Counted from the stretch's first letter, positions 1 through 8,351 are shown. The stretch: 64,000 nt of DNA from Bacteroidales bacterium (GCA_016292015.1 JAEEZY010000023.1:1-64000), one strand, 5' to 3'. Program-made: numbers and translations. Notes: generated from the sequence alone by a model not told the origin.

Positions 1-1
1 C

Positions 2-172
2 ATAGGTGAATATTACTATCTTGCTTGGTCATGTGAATGTAATCCAGGTGAAAATATTGGATACAAATCCTATTTCGAGAGAAGTTTGAAAATGGCCAAT
101 GAAAATCTGAACAAGATAAAAGAAGTGTCACTTCGAACACACACGCCTCTGTTTGTTAATTATACGTTTTAA
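2..172 (+). CDS. C-terminal end of an unrecognised protein (5' truncated by window edge)
   Basis: An open frame enters from the left edge and ends at TAA 170-172, giving 56 residues with no start in the window. The readable tail includes EYYYLAWSCECNPG and ends in TPLFVNYTF. I do not recognise it. It sits 45 bp before an orphan RHS core, in an island of toxin-like modules, so it could be the tip or partner of a similar module, but nothing in the sequence proves that. Confidence 0.45.
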   Translation: MGEYYYLAWSCECNPGENIGYKSYFERSLKMANENLNKIKEVSLRTHTPLFVNYTF

Positions 173-217
173 TATACATTGACATGATTTAATGAAGAGC
201 TTGATGTGTTGGAATAA

Positions 218-580
218 ATGCAACCGCAATTCACATATATAAATGCCAATATTAGCCCCCGAAAAAGGCTTGAAAACAGGTCGGGCTCCTCGGGCAAGGA
301 GAAGGACTCAGAAACAGGATATTACTATTTTGGAGCGAGATATTATAACTCCGACCTGAGTTTGTGGCTATCGGTGGATCCGATGAGTGACAAGTACCCG
401 AGTTTGAGTCCCTACAACTACTGCTTGTGGAACCCGATGAGGTTGGTGGATCCGGATGGAAGGGAAACTGTTGCCGATGGTTGGATTGTGGATTGTACAG
501 CAAAAACAGTCACTCGTATAAGTGACGAAGGTGACAATACTGTTGGTGTTGTTCTTTTTTTGCAGTCGATTTCAGCGTAA
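218..580 (+). CDS. Orphan RHS-repeat-associated core, copy 1, with short variable tip
   Basis: Residues 27-80 or so carry the conserved RHS-associated core: GKEKDSETGYYYFGARYY, then LSLWLSVDPMSDKYPSLSPY and LVDPDG. In full-length RHS proteins this core closes the YD-repeat shell and is followed by a variable toxin tip. Here there is no YD-repeat region: the frame opens only about 25 codons before the core and runs on for about 40 residues of unrecognised tip. It is probably a displaced or decayed C-terminal cassette rather than a working shell. The DNA of this core is strongly similar to copies at 2316-2490 and 5838-6006. A later fragment containing GHSQGG in another frame near 634-700 suggests the tip has been shortened by mutation. 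Confidence 0.7.
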   Translation: MQPQFTYINANISPRKRLENRSGSSGKEKDSETGYYYFGARYYNSDLSLWLSVDPMSDKYPSLSPYNYCLWNPMRLVDPDGRETVADGWIVDCTAKTVTRISDEGDNTVGVVLFLQSISA

Positions 581-682
581 GAAATGATGCTGAAATCGAA
601 TAGAAAAAATGTGTGACATCTCACTACGTTTTATTCATGGGAGGCCACTCTCAAGGTGGATTCGGTAAAAGTTATGCCTTTG

Positions 683-781
683 TTGGAAAAGTGCTTTTTC
701 CGTCGATGAATCATATTGGAAAAGTGTAACAAGAACCGCATATTTGTATTGGAAAAGTGTATTTTCTGGAATTCAAAATGT
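683..781 (+). repeat. Three 33-bp-spaced direct repeats upstream of the DUF4143 ATPase
   Basis: The 11-mer TTGGAAAAGTG occurs at 683-693, 716-726 and 749-759, exactly 33 bp apart (three turns at 11 bp per turn). The 22 bp between copies differ. The set ends about 60 bp before the promoter box at 841-848. Identical cores with exact helical spacing look like protein-binding sites on one DNA face; the binding protein is unknown. Confidence 0.75.
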
Positions 782-840
782 TGAAATACAAATAAAAATA
801 CTAAAATTATATAAAATGTGAATGGTTGAATAATATTTAG

Positions 841-848
841 TATTTTTG
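841..848 (+). promoter_or_regulatory. Bacteroidetes -7 box (TATTTTTG) for the DUF4143 ATPase
   Basis: TATTTTTG fits TAnnTTTG and lies 19 bp before the ATG at 868, so the predicted leader is only about a dozen bases. Confidence 0.6.
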
Positions 849-867
849 CAAACCAAAACAATTGATT

Positions 868-2232
868 ATGATTCAACGCAAGTCAGACAAATTCATACGT
901 GAATTCCTGCTGCACGACAAACGGGCACTATTAGTTACGGGTGCCAGGCAGGTCGGCAAAACATTCTCTATCCGCAAGGTGGGCAAGGAATGTTTTGAGA
1001 ATCTCATTGAGATTAATTTTGTGGAGAATCCCGATGCCATAGAATTATTTGAAAACGGACAGGGTGCAAAAGACCTTCTGATGCGTCTGTCGGCATTTGT
1101 CCGCAAGCCGTTGATTCCTGGGAAGACTCTGATTTTTTTCGACGAGGTACAAAAATGCAAGGAGATAATCACCGCTATCAAGTTCCTCGTGGACGAGGGA
1201 AGCTATCGATATGTGATGAGCGGCTCGATGCTGGGAGTGGAGCTGGAAGACCTGCGCAGCGTGCCGGTGGGATACATGGACGAGGTTGAGATGTATCCGA
1301 TTGACATCACGGAGTTTCTCACTGCCATAGGCATCGGGGCGCACGTCATCGAACATCTGTACGAATGTTTCGAGGAACGGCGTCCAGTCGACGATTTCAT
1401 CCACCAACGGGTGCTGGAGGCCATAAGGCTGTACCTGATTGTGGGAGGAATGCCTGCTGCCGTGCAGAAGTATCTGGACACGAACAACCTGCGCGATGTG
1501 TATCGCGAGCAACGCGGCATCATCCGGACATACAAGAAGGACATTACGCAGTACAACAAAGAGCACAAGTTGGAGATTGAGGAGATTTACGACCTCATCC
1601 CGTCGGAGCTAAATGCTAAAAACAAGCGCTTTATCTTGAAGAAACTTAACGAGAAGGCCCGCTTCAGCAAGTACGAGGACAGTTTCCTGTGGTTGAAGAA
1701 CGCAGGTGTGGCCATCCCGACTTACAATGTGGAAGAGCCTCAGCTGCCGTTGCTACTGAACAAACAGCGCAACCTGTTTAAACTGTTTGCGAACGATGTT
1801 GGGTTGCTGGCGGCAATGTATGGCGGCAACATCCAGACTCGGTTGCTCGGCAAAAATCCCAATATCAATTTCGGAGCCATCTTCGAGAACCTTGTGGCGC
1901 AAGAACTCTATGCACATGGTTTTTCAGTGGAGCACTCGCTCTTCTACTTCAACAGCAAGAAGCAGGGCGAGCTTGACTTTGTGGTGGAGTACGACAACCA
2001 GGTGCTACCAATTGAAGTGAAGTCTGGCAAGGATTACGACCGGCACAATGCCCTCTCAAATGTTATGGAAAACCCAGATTATGCCATTCCGAAGGCCTAT
2101 GTTTTCTGTCAGGAAAATCTCCATACGAAGCAGAATGTCATATACTTTCCCATCTATATGATAGCCTTCTTCGAACAGATGAAGGTGGAGGATGCCACCT
2201 TCAAATTCGACTTGACAGGATTGAATTCTTGA
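868..2232 (+). CDS. ATP-binding protein, AAA_14 + DUF4143 (copy 1)
   Basis: The protein has 454 residues. Walker A is GARQVGKT (25-32) and Walker B is the LIFFDEVQ stretch. The C-terminal half is the DUF4143 region with a nuclease-like PD-(D/E)xK signature, GELDFVV followed by PIEVKSG. This two-domain family is very common in Bacteroidetes and archaea; its cellular role is not established, though the C-terminal fold is related to restriction endonucleases. I chose the ATG at 868 over the in-frame TTG at 862 because it follows the promoter box closely. It is flanked by RHS-core fragments, with the next starting 43 bp downstream. All motifs look intact. A second family member lies at 31445. Confidence 0.85.
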   Translation: MIQRKSDKFIREFLLHDKRALLVTGARQVGKTFSIRKVGKECFENLIEINFVENPDAIELFENGQGAKDLLMRLSAFVRKPLIPGKTLIFFDEVQKCKEIITAIKFLVDEGSYRYVMSGSMLGVELEDLRSVPVGYMDEVEMYPIDITEFLTAIGIGAHVIEHLYECFEERRPVDDFIHQRVLEAIRLYLIVGGMPAAVQKYLDTNNLRDVYREQRGIIRTYKKDITQYNKEHKLEIEEIYDLIPSELNAKNKRFILKKLNEKARFSKYEDSFLWLKNAGVAIPTYNVEEPQLPLLLNKQRNLFKLFANDVGLLAAMYGGNIQTRLLGKNPNINFGAIFENLVAQELYAHGFSVEHSLFYFNSKKQGELDFVVEYDNQVLPIEVKSGKDYDRHNALSNVMENPDYAIPKAYVFCQENLHTKQNVIYFPIYMIAFFEQMKVEDATFKFDLTGLNS

Positions 2233-2275
2233 AAGCAATCAAATTTTCCACTCTGACAACAACCCGACTCTGCCG

Positions 2276-3109
2276 ATGACCACGACAATTTCCGCATATC
2301 AAATTCATTGTTCTTTCACGGGCAAGGAGAAGGACTCAGAAACAGGCTACCACTACTTCGGTGCAAGGTACTATAATTCGGACTTGTCATTATGGTTGAG
2401 CGTGGATCCGATGAGTGACAAGTACCCAAGTCTAAGTCCTTACAATTATTGTGCCTGGAATCCTATGAAGTTGGTCGATCCAATGGGTAGAGAAATATGG
2501 ATTATTGGTTTAGATGGTAATTCTTATCAATACAAGGACGGAAAACTATACACCAAGGATGGTTCTTTATACGATAGAAATGATGATTTTGCCACACAAG
2601 TTATGAGCGATTTGAACACATTAAAAGAAAATGGTATGAACGATCAAATTGAATCACTTGTTACATCAAAGAAAAAACACACAATAAATAAGTCGCAAAC
2701 AGTAAACACAACTAGACCTGAAAACGAGGATAACATATCAAATCTGACTGGGAGTAGTACCAAAATCAATTACAATCCATCTCTTGAAGAGTTTGATGGA
2801 TGGAAACGCAAACCTGTAGTTGGTCTGGCTCATGAAATGCAGCATTCCTATGAAATGGATAATGGTACATATGATAATTCTACGGTACTATTGAAAAAAA
2901 TAATATATTGCGGAGAATTCACTTTGGGAACAAAAACGAAATACATTGGGGATTATAATGGGAACCACTTGAGATTAAGTGTTCGGTATGAATATGGAGA
3001 ATTTGAAATGGGGGAATTGTCGGCAATACGGACAGCTAATATGGTACACATGAATTTGGGCGGTCAAAAAACAAGAAGCAACATTAAGGGATTCCCCATT
3101 ACATATTGA
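2276..3109 (+). CDS. RHS core fused to an M91-type zinc metallopeptidase tip (candidate effector)
   Basis: Residues 15-75 are the RHS-associated core, preceded only by a 14-residue leader and no YD repeats. The following ~190 residues end in a domain with HEMQH at 186-190 in the context GLAHEMQHSYE, a HExxH zinc site, and further on ELSAIRTANMVH and KTRSNIKG. That layout matches the M91 (NleD-like) peptidase tips often seen on RHS and polymorphic toxins; the family cleaves host or target proteins. No signal peptide is visible, so delivery is unclear. The next gene starts 16 bp downstream and encodes a secreted protein, a typical arrangement for an effector and its immunity partner. The assignment to M91 is by motif only. 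Confidence 0.65.
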   Translation: MTTTISAYQIHCSFTGKEKDSETGYHYFGARYYNSDLSLWLSVDPMSDKYPSLSPYNYCAWNPMKLVDPMGREIWIIGLDGNSYQYKDGKLYTKDGSLYDRNDDFATQVMSDLNTLKENGMNDQIESLVTSKKKHTINKSQTVNTTRPENEDNISNLTGSSTKINYNPSLEEFDGWKRKPVVGLAHEMQHSYEMDNGTYDNSTVLLKKIIYCGEFTLGTKTKYIGDYNGNHLRLSVRYEYGEFEMGELSAIRTANMVHMNLGGQKTRSNIKGFPITY

Positions 3110-3125
3110 TTTAGCAGACTTTCAT

Positions 3126-3719
3126 ATGAAAAAAAATACAATATTTTTTATATGTGTTCTTTTTGCGAATGTTGTTTTTTCGCAAACTTATGAAAGATCG
3201 ACCATCTATAATGATTCGGTCCTAATGAAAAAGGTTGTGGATAATTTAACCTGGTCTATATCTAATCGGGGGTACTATGTTCCGATATTAACTTGCTGTG
3301 ACAGTGTGTTGGGGTTACAGATGACTCTGTCCTCAACAGGTGATTTGTTTCGGAATTATAGTAAATGCAATGTGATTTCGCATGACGATTTCCGAAAGCT
3401 GATAGCCAATGCCATAAAGAATAACAGCGTTTTGGACGATATATGTCCAGATGATTTCAGATATCTGTATGGACGTGATAGGAGAACTGCAAGAGCAATT
3501 GTTTTTATGTGTGATTCACAATGTCCGCAGGAACTCGACGGATTGCTGCTTTCAACTGATTTTAACATGTTGTTTTCATGGGCTTTTGACTCAAAAGGAC
3601 GTTATCGACAGAGCTTACGATTTCTTCCAATTGTTGCCCATAAACTAATGCAGTATGGCATAGTGCTGATTTGTGGTATAGGGACGGATGAGATTTATTA
3701 CGACGATCTCTCAAATTAA
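3126..3719 (+). CDS. Secreted protein, candidate immunity partner of the M91 tip
   Basis: The 197-residue protein starts with a clear signal peptide (MKKNTIFFICVLFANVVFSQ) and has several cysteines in the mature part. I do not recognise a family. It starts 16 bp after the RHS-M91 gene on the same strand and is not followed by another gene on that strand. Position and size suggest it protects against, or is exported with, the metallopeptidase tip; that is inference from context. An alternative is an unrelated secreted protein carried by the island. Confidence 0.55.
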   Translation: MKKNTIFFICVLFANVVFSQTYERSTIYNDSVLMKKVVDNLTWSISNRGYYVPILTCCDSVLGLQMTLSSTGDLFRNYSKCNVISHDDFRKLIANAIKNNSVLDDICPDDFRYLYGRDRRTARAIVFMCDSQCPQELDGLLLSTDFNMLFSWAFDSKGRYRQSLRFLPIVAHKLMQYGIVLICGIGTDEIYYDDLSN

Positions 3720-3728
3720 AGATAATTC

Positions 3729-3758
3729 CCGTTGTTGAGGATGTGTCATCCGCAACGG
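3729..3758. terminator. Hairpin between convergent genes
   Basis: CCGTTG 3729-3734 pairs with CAACGG 3753-3758, and GGATG 3739-3743 with CATCC 3747-3751. It lies between the convergent ends at 3719 and 3934. There is no good T-run, so terminator function is uncertain. Confidence 0.35.
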
Positions 3759-3933
3759 TTGAACAAGAGAATTTGTAATTCTTGACAGAACGAATACACG
3801 AATCCCATTGCGCCTGATTTCAAACCTAGCGCTTTCAACCAAAACTGTGTTTGGGGGGATATGTGCATGGTTTGATTGTGCAAAGGAGCGAAAGAGTTTG
3901 CTTGATTGGATGATATGATTATGCAAACATTGG

Positions 3934-4953
3934 TTAGCCCCCCTGATGATAGATCTGCAATGCGGCGACCTGTTCGTTCAATGTGATGATTGTTGACATG
4001 AGGCTGTCATAATCGGGGGCTTTGCCATAAACCATCTGTTCCTCCATGATTCTATAGTCTTCACGCCATTGCTCTGAGATTGATTCTGGGGGCACTATTT
4101 TTAACGATGAGGGATACAATGTGTCGTAGTTGAAATCTTTCAGGCCGATAAACTTGCGCCTATGTTCGACAACGCGGCGGTACAAATCTTCATCGCTGAG
4201 TGCCCTGTCGGCCACACCAGACATGGACATCATAGCCAAATCATACAAATGCCTGGACATTCTACTCACTCGAATCTGCTCCGTAGGCTTGGCTAACTCC
4301 TCATGCATGAGGAATAGCTTTTCCAGAAATGTACGTTCGGCTGATACGGCTCTCGTCACGATTGGAGGCTCGGCAAAAGCCGCATCGGGGTACTGCTCGT
4401 CGATAAGGCTGCGAACAGCGCAAGGTTCTACGGGGTCGTTCATCGACCGACCGCTCACTTCAATCTTTACCGCATCGGCAATATACCCACTTGGTTGGAA
4501 CAAGCTTCTATAGTGTATGCTTATCACTTCTGGGTCGGTCGTGGTGACTGGCGTGATGTTTACCGTCACATCAAACTTGCCACCGTCTATACCCTGTACG
4601 ACCAACTGCTCGCGCAAGTCGTGCTTAAGGCGTTCCCGAACAAACGAACAGGAGGCTCGTCGCAACTTGTCGCTTATCTGAGTTTTTGACAATTCTCCGT
4701 CAAATCCCAGATATTCACGGTCTATCGCCATGTCCACATCTTCGGAAAAGCGTTCAATCAGATGCCAACATTTGCTGAGCGAAGTCCCGCCTTTGAATGA
4801 CAGGCTCTTGCTGTATGGAAGCTCGAAAAGGGCTCGTAATACCTGCACCACCCACCAGTCTTTCTCGATACTCACGGGTGAGAGCCCCGTTTTTTGGCTA
4901 ACATTGTTGATCACGTCTCGTTGCAGGCGTATGTCAAGGTCTGTGAGTTTCAT
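3934..4953 (-). CDS. AbiEii/AbiGii-type nucleotidyltransferase toxin
   Basis: The 339-residue protein carries the family signature near residue 55: SFKGGTSLSKCWHLIERFSE followed by DVDMAID, the GG(T/S) and D-x-D motif of nucleotidyltransferases. AbiEii toxins transfer nucleotides and act in type IV-like toxin-antitoxin and phage-abortive systems. Its start codon overlaps the stop of the upstream gene by 4 bp (ATGA), so the pair is translationally coupled. The partner is a DUF6088/AbiEi-like protein, the usual antitoxin. The gene reads intact, inside the RHS/ATPase island. The target of the transferase cannot be read from the sequence. Confidence 0.85.
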   Translation of the reverse strand: MKLTDLDIRLQRDVINNVSQKTGLSPVSIEKDWWVVQVLRALFELPYSKSLSFKGGTSLSKCWHLIERFSEDVDMAIDREYLGFDGELSKTQISDKLRRASCSFVRERLKHDLREQLVVQGIDGGKFDVTVNITPVTTTDPEVISIHYRSLFQPSGYIADAVKIEVSGRSMNDPVEPCAVRSLIDEQYPDAAFAEPPIVTRAVSAERTFLEKLFLMHEELAKPTEQIRVSRMSRHLYDLAMMSMSGVADRALSDEDLYRRVVEHRRKFIGLKDFNYDTLYPSSLKIVPPESISEQWREDYRIMEEQMVYGKAPDYDSLMSTIITLNEQVAALQIYHQGG

Positions 4954-5552
4954 TTCTTCATAAGTATTTGTCTTATCCAGATGGGCATCAGCTTCACATC
5001 GTGGCTGTATTCCGATTGCGGCACACCCGCCAGATACCCCTTGATGATGCCAACCTGTTCGTCTGTTATCTGTTCCTGACCAATCTCCCTCATTGCCATC
5101 ACGGCCAGCATCATAAGGTCAGACTGGAAAGAGAACAGCTTCCCCGACGAAGAATGCTTGAACAGTATGCCATTGCCGTCGCCGACCTTCACCTTGCGAG
5201 ATGTTCCGGTAGTGACATAAACGACGTTCGTGGGAACCTGTGTTGACAACCCCAGCCGGTTAAGTGCGTATGCTCCCGTCGGGACTATCCTGGCATGGTC
5301 ACGCTTTGCTATCGCCGTTGCAATATCGTCTATCGAAGGATATATCACCCCAAGGCCGAGTGCCGTATCCTTTTTAGGGTAGTAATATATGCCTTGTGCC
5401 AGACGCATAAGCACCCCGTCGGTATATAAATGGTGAAAGATGGTCTTGATTGTGGCGGGCGTCCCATAATTGGCAAAATCCGACATGAATACCAGCGAAC
5501 CACTGCCACGTCCACGAATGCGCCTTAGTATCTTTTTTTCAATAGATTCCAT
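4950..5552 (-). CDS. DUF6088 / AbiEi-like antitoxin and transcriptional regulator
   Basis: The 200-residue protein has an N-terminal winged-helix-like region (GSLVFMSDFANYGTPATI, then GVLMRLAQGIYYYPK) and a C-terminal portion with GAYALNRLGLSTQVPTNVV, as in AbiEi-type proteins. These neutralise the paired nucleotidyltransferase and repress their own promoter. It is the first gene of the operon. A perfect 8-bp inverted repeat lies between its promoter box and its start codon, a suitable operator for autoregulation. Confidence 0.8.
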   Translation of the reverse strand: MESIEKKILRRIRGRGSGSLVFMSDFANYGTPATIKTIFHHLYTDGVLMRLAQGIYYYPKKDTALGLGVIYPSIDDIATAIAKRDHARIVPTGAYALNRLGLSTQVPTNVVYVTTGTSRKVKVGDGNGILFKHSSSGKLFSFQSDLMMLAVMAMREIGQEQITDEQVGIIKGYLAGVPQSEYSHDVKLMPIWIRQILMKK

Positions 5553-5561
5553 TAAATATCA

Positions 5562-5578
5562 TTGATAAATTTTATCAA
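5562..5578 (-). promoter_or_regulatory. Palindromic operator of the AbiE-like operon
   Basis: TTGATAAATTTTATCAA is an 8-bp perfect inverted repeat around a single centre base, 10 bp before the antitoxin start and downstream of the TATTTTTG box. Binding here would block transcription; autorepression by the antitoxin is inferred from the family. Confidence 0.6.
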
Positions 5579-5600
5579 CCTTTTTTGCAATAATTTGGTG

Positions 5601-5608
5601 CAAAAATA
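5601..5608 (-). promoter_or_regulatory. -7 box (TATTTTTG, minus strand) of the AbiE-like operon
   Basis: CAAAAATA on the plus strand reads TATTTTTG on the minus strand, about 50 bp before the antitoxin start at 5552. Confidence 0.5.
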
Positions 5609-5795
5609 CAAATAATATCTTGTTGGATTGTTTTTCAGGCAGTAAAATTACTTTTTTTTCGTCGATTGGATTTTATTAGTATATTTGCACTGACCGAAGG
5701 TGGGTGTCAACATTTAGAAAACGGCACTTCGGATATGGCTTGTTTTCAGAGAAAGTATTACTACTTTTTACATTTGCAACACTTTAACACTACCG

Positions 5796-6026
5796 ATGAG
5801 CACGACAACCTGCACATATCAACAACGCTACACTTTCTCGGGCAAGGAGAAGGACTCAGAGACAGGCTATTACTATTTTGGAGCGAGGTATTATAACTAC
5901 GACCTGAGTTTGTGGCTATCGGTGGATCCAATGGCGGACAAGTATCCAAGTCTGAGTCCGTACAATTATTGTGCCTGGAATCCAATGAGGTTGGTGGATC
6001 CGGATGGTTGTAAAATATGTTTTTAG
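5796..6026 (+). CDS. Orphan RHS-repeat-associated core, copy 3 (remnant)
   Basis: The 76 residues are almost only the RHS core: GKEKDSETGYYYFGARYYN, LSLWLSVDPMADKYPSLSPY, LVDPDG, then five residues and a stop. The first codons, MSTTTCTYQQ, parallel the MTTTISAYQI start of copy 2, and the bases before the ATG (ending ACCG or GCCG) are also similar. The cassette therefore seems to have its own conserved start. With no YD repeats and no tip it cannot be a toxin in its present form. A TACATTTG box at 5769-5776 could drive it. Confidence 0.65.
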   Translation: MSTTTCTYQQRYTFSGKEKDSETGYYYFGARYYNYDLSLWLSVDPMADKYPSLSPYNYCAWNPMRLVDPDGCKICF

Positions 6027-6062
6027 TAGGGGAGAATATATGCCACAGTGAGGGCTCCGGGC

Positions 6063-7406
6063 TTATTTCCCCGTCCAGTTCAGCCTGAATGTGCAGCCTT
6101 TGTATTCGTCAGCAATCCTGATGTATGTGTTCTTTATCATCTTCGCAGACCAATCCATTATCTTCTTGTCTTTCTTCTCCTGCAGTGCCGCATTGCTGAT
6201 ACGGTCGTAGTCGTCGGTCAGGTTGGCTTTATGTTCTGGGAAACGCTTGTCTAGCCGTACTATGCGGTAGGCATCGCGTTGGTTGTCGGTCTTGAACGAC
6301 AGGGCGTTCGTCACCGTGCCCACATCGACACCCACTACTGATACGCCTGGGAACTGCTCGCTTATTTCCTCCTTGGTGAAACGACTCGACGACGTCATCT
6401 CGTTGGTTACTATGCCCCCCTGTGCCTTGCTTGTACCGTCGGAATACTGACGGGCAGCGTCGGCGAAGGTAATCTTTCCACTGCGTATCTCTTGTGCAAT
6501 ACTGTCGAGACGCATACGTGCTTTTAGCAGGTCGTCCGACGACACCTTGGGTATCATCAGTATGTGGCGCACGTTCACGGTGTTGCCGCGGCGTTCGATG
6601 AGTTGAAGTATGTGGAATCCGAATTTGGTCTCAATCACGGGCGACACCTCACCGGGCTTCAAGGCGAAGGCGGCTGCCTCAAACTCACCCACCATGTCGC
6701 CACGGGTGAAGAACCCAAGTTCGCCGCCTTTGGCTGTTGAGCCGGGGTCTTGCGAGTAGAGGGTTGCCAGCATGCTGAATTTCTCACCCTTGAGCACACG
6801 CTCTCTCAGCCCCGACAGTTCAGTGCGTACGCGGTCGCGCTCCAACTCCGACACCTCTGGCGAGATGACTATCTCCGACAGCTCGTAGCTTTCGGGGATG
6901 GTTGGCAGGCTGTCTTTCACCTTGTCGTAGAAGTCTGACACCTCGCGCGGTGTGACCGTCACGTTCTGCGTCAGCTTGTATTCCACTTCCTGGCTTATTT
7001 TGCGGTTTTTCAGTTGGTCGAAGAAGATGTCGTGCATTTCGTCGTAGGTGTAACCGGTAGCGTCGCGCAGTGCCTCGCGGCTGCCGTACTGGCGCACGTA
7101 GTTCTTGAGATAGAATTGCACCTCCTGCTCTACCTGGTCGTCGGTGACTTCCACGCTGTCCACCTCGCCTTTGTGTAGCAGTAGTTTCGAAAGCATCATG
7201 TTCTCAAGCAACATGCACCGAGTCTCCTGTGCGTTTTCACTTCCCTGACGCAGACGATACTGTACATAGCTGTTCTCCACGTCCGACATCTTGATGATGC
7301 TCTTGCCCACCACGGCCACCACGCCGTCAACCAGCGTGCCTTCTTGTGCATAAGCAAATTGAAAGCTGATTAGTGAAAGCAATAATATGAGGAATCTCTT
7401 TTTCAT
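6063..7406 (-). CDS. SurA-like periplasmic peptidyl-prolyl isomerase / chaperone
   Basis: The 447-residue protein starts with a signal peptide (cut near FAYAQ), has a SurA-type N-terminal helical region (VDGVVAVVGKSIIKMSDVE), and two PpiC/parvulin rotamase domains, the first around residues 170-285 (GELGFFTRGDMVGEFEAAAF and FGFHILQL) and a second, more divergent one from NVRHILM onward. SurA proteins escort unfolded outer-membrane proteins through the periplasm. It is the last of four same-strand genes after guaB, which places it in a barrel-assembly quality-control operon, consistent with the many outer-membrane proteins in this window. Confidence 0.88.
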   Translation of the reverse strand: MKKRFLILLLSLISFQFAYAQEGTLVDGVVAVVGKSIIKMSDVENSYVQYRLRQGSENAQETRCMLLENMMLSKLLLHKGEVDSVEVTDDQVEQEVQFYLKNYVRQYGSREALRDATGYTYDEMHDIFFDQLKNRKISQEVEYKLTQNVTVTPREVSDFYDKVKDSLPTIPESYELSEIVISPEVSELERDRVRTELSGLRERVLKGEKFSMLATLYSQDPGSTAKGGELGFFTRGDMVGEFEAAAFALKPGEVSPVIETKFGFHILQLIERRGNTVNVRHILMIPKVSSDDLLKARMRLDSIAQEIRSGKITFADAARQYSDGTSKAQGGIVTNEMTSSSRFTKEEISEQFPGVSVVGVDVGTVTNALSFKTDNQRDAYRIVRLDKRFPEHKANLTDDYDRISNAALQEKKDKKIMDWSAKMIKNTYIRIADEYKGCTFRLNWTGK

Positions 7407-7499
7407 CGTTTGGTGTTTTATTGTCGTTATAACTACCCGCTAGTTTACAACTTCTGTCTATTGGATAATTTTTGACCGCGTTCTGTTAATCGCCGGCCA

Positions 7500-8351
7500 C
7501 TATTTATATTTCTTGATTTTTCCTTCTTGCTCAGCTTGTATCAGCAGGTTGCGCTGCATCTGTTTTATTATTTCGATGCGGCGTTGGTTGAGGATGATGT
7601 TCTTGATGCGTTCAGTCTCGTAGGAGAGGGGAGAGAGTTGCTCGCTGAGGCGATACTCCAGTATCTTTGCGATATACACGTTCGTGCTGTCTTCTATCAC
7701 TATGTTGCGGTTGTTCTTCAGATAGAGCTCCTCGTTGTATGTCGTGATAGGCACCATCGTTTGGAATTTGTAAAATGGAATCCAGGTGTCAGCGTCGAAG
7801 TTGTAGTCGCGTCCGTACTGCATGGCCGCCTTTTGTATGTAATCCATCTCCTTGTCGCTGATAGTGTTGGCTGCCATCATCTTGGTGACGGTCTTTACTG
7901 TCGGGGCGTCTTTGTCAAACATAACGTAGATGGCCTTCAGTATGTTGGTGCGTAGTGTGAAGTCGTCTTGGTGCGAGTTGTAGTATGCCGATATCTCGCT
8001 GTTGCTCACCGTTGTGTCCAGCGTCCGGTCTATGACCAGTTGTTCGTATTCGTAGGTCAGCAAAGTCGTTCTATAGTTTTCCAGCTCTTTTTCGAACGAT
8101 TTGTTTATCTCGCTTTGGGCTTGTTCCATCACCACTGTCTGTTGAATCCACTGGTTGATGTAGTTGTCGGCTATCGTGGTGCTGTCCTCTATGGACAGCC
8201 CAGCCGCCACCACGCCCTCCAGGTCACTGCGAAGCAACTTGTGGCCGCAGGCCTCAGCCACTACGTCGATATCCTGTCTGTGGCCGCAGGCGGCAAATAG
8301 CAGCGCGGACGCTGCGAATACGATTATGGTGTTATGAACTTTGGATGTCAA
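7500..8351 (-). CDS. Lipoprotein, SurA N-domain-like, without a rotamase domain
   Basis: The 283-residue protein has a lipobox (LLFAAC, Cys22). The body resembles SurA/PpiC N-terminal helical regions (VVAEACGHKLLRSDLEGVV, then a long helical stretch) but no parvulin GELG/FGFH motifs follow. It lies between two PPIase genes in the same orientation with short gaps (70 and 93 bp), so it probably works with them as a membrane-anchored chaperone of outer-membrane proteins. That role is inferred from context. Confidence 0.65.
   Translation of the reverse strand: MTSKVHNTIIVFAASALLFAACGHRQDIDVVAEACGHKLLRSDLEGVVAAGLSIEDSTTIADNYINQWIQQTVVMEQAQSEINKSFEKELENYRTTLLTYEYEQLVIDRTLDTTVSNSEISAYYNSHQDDFTLRTNILKAIYVMFDKDAPTVKTVTKMMAANTISDKEMDYIQKAAMQYGRDYNFDADTWIPFYKFQTMVPITTYNEELYLKNNRNIVIEDSTNVYIAKILEYRLSEQLSPLSYETERIKNIILNQRRIEIIKQMQRNLLIQAEQEGKIKKYK

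Noticed and set aside
634-728. A short frame with GHSQGG suggesting a lipase-like tip for RHS copy 1.
   Set aside because: It is only about 30 codons, interrupted by stops on both sides, and overlaps the 33-bp repeats; at most a relic.
862-867. TTG start for the first DUF4143 ATPase, and the TTG starts at 17351, 20124 and 27799.
   Set aside because: Each has an ATG a few codons later in a better position; the added residues are not supported by any motif.
1-6030. An integrative element or prophage as the carrier of the RHS/ATPase/AbiE island.
   Set aside because: No integrase, transposase, attachment repeats or tRNA border is visible in the window.
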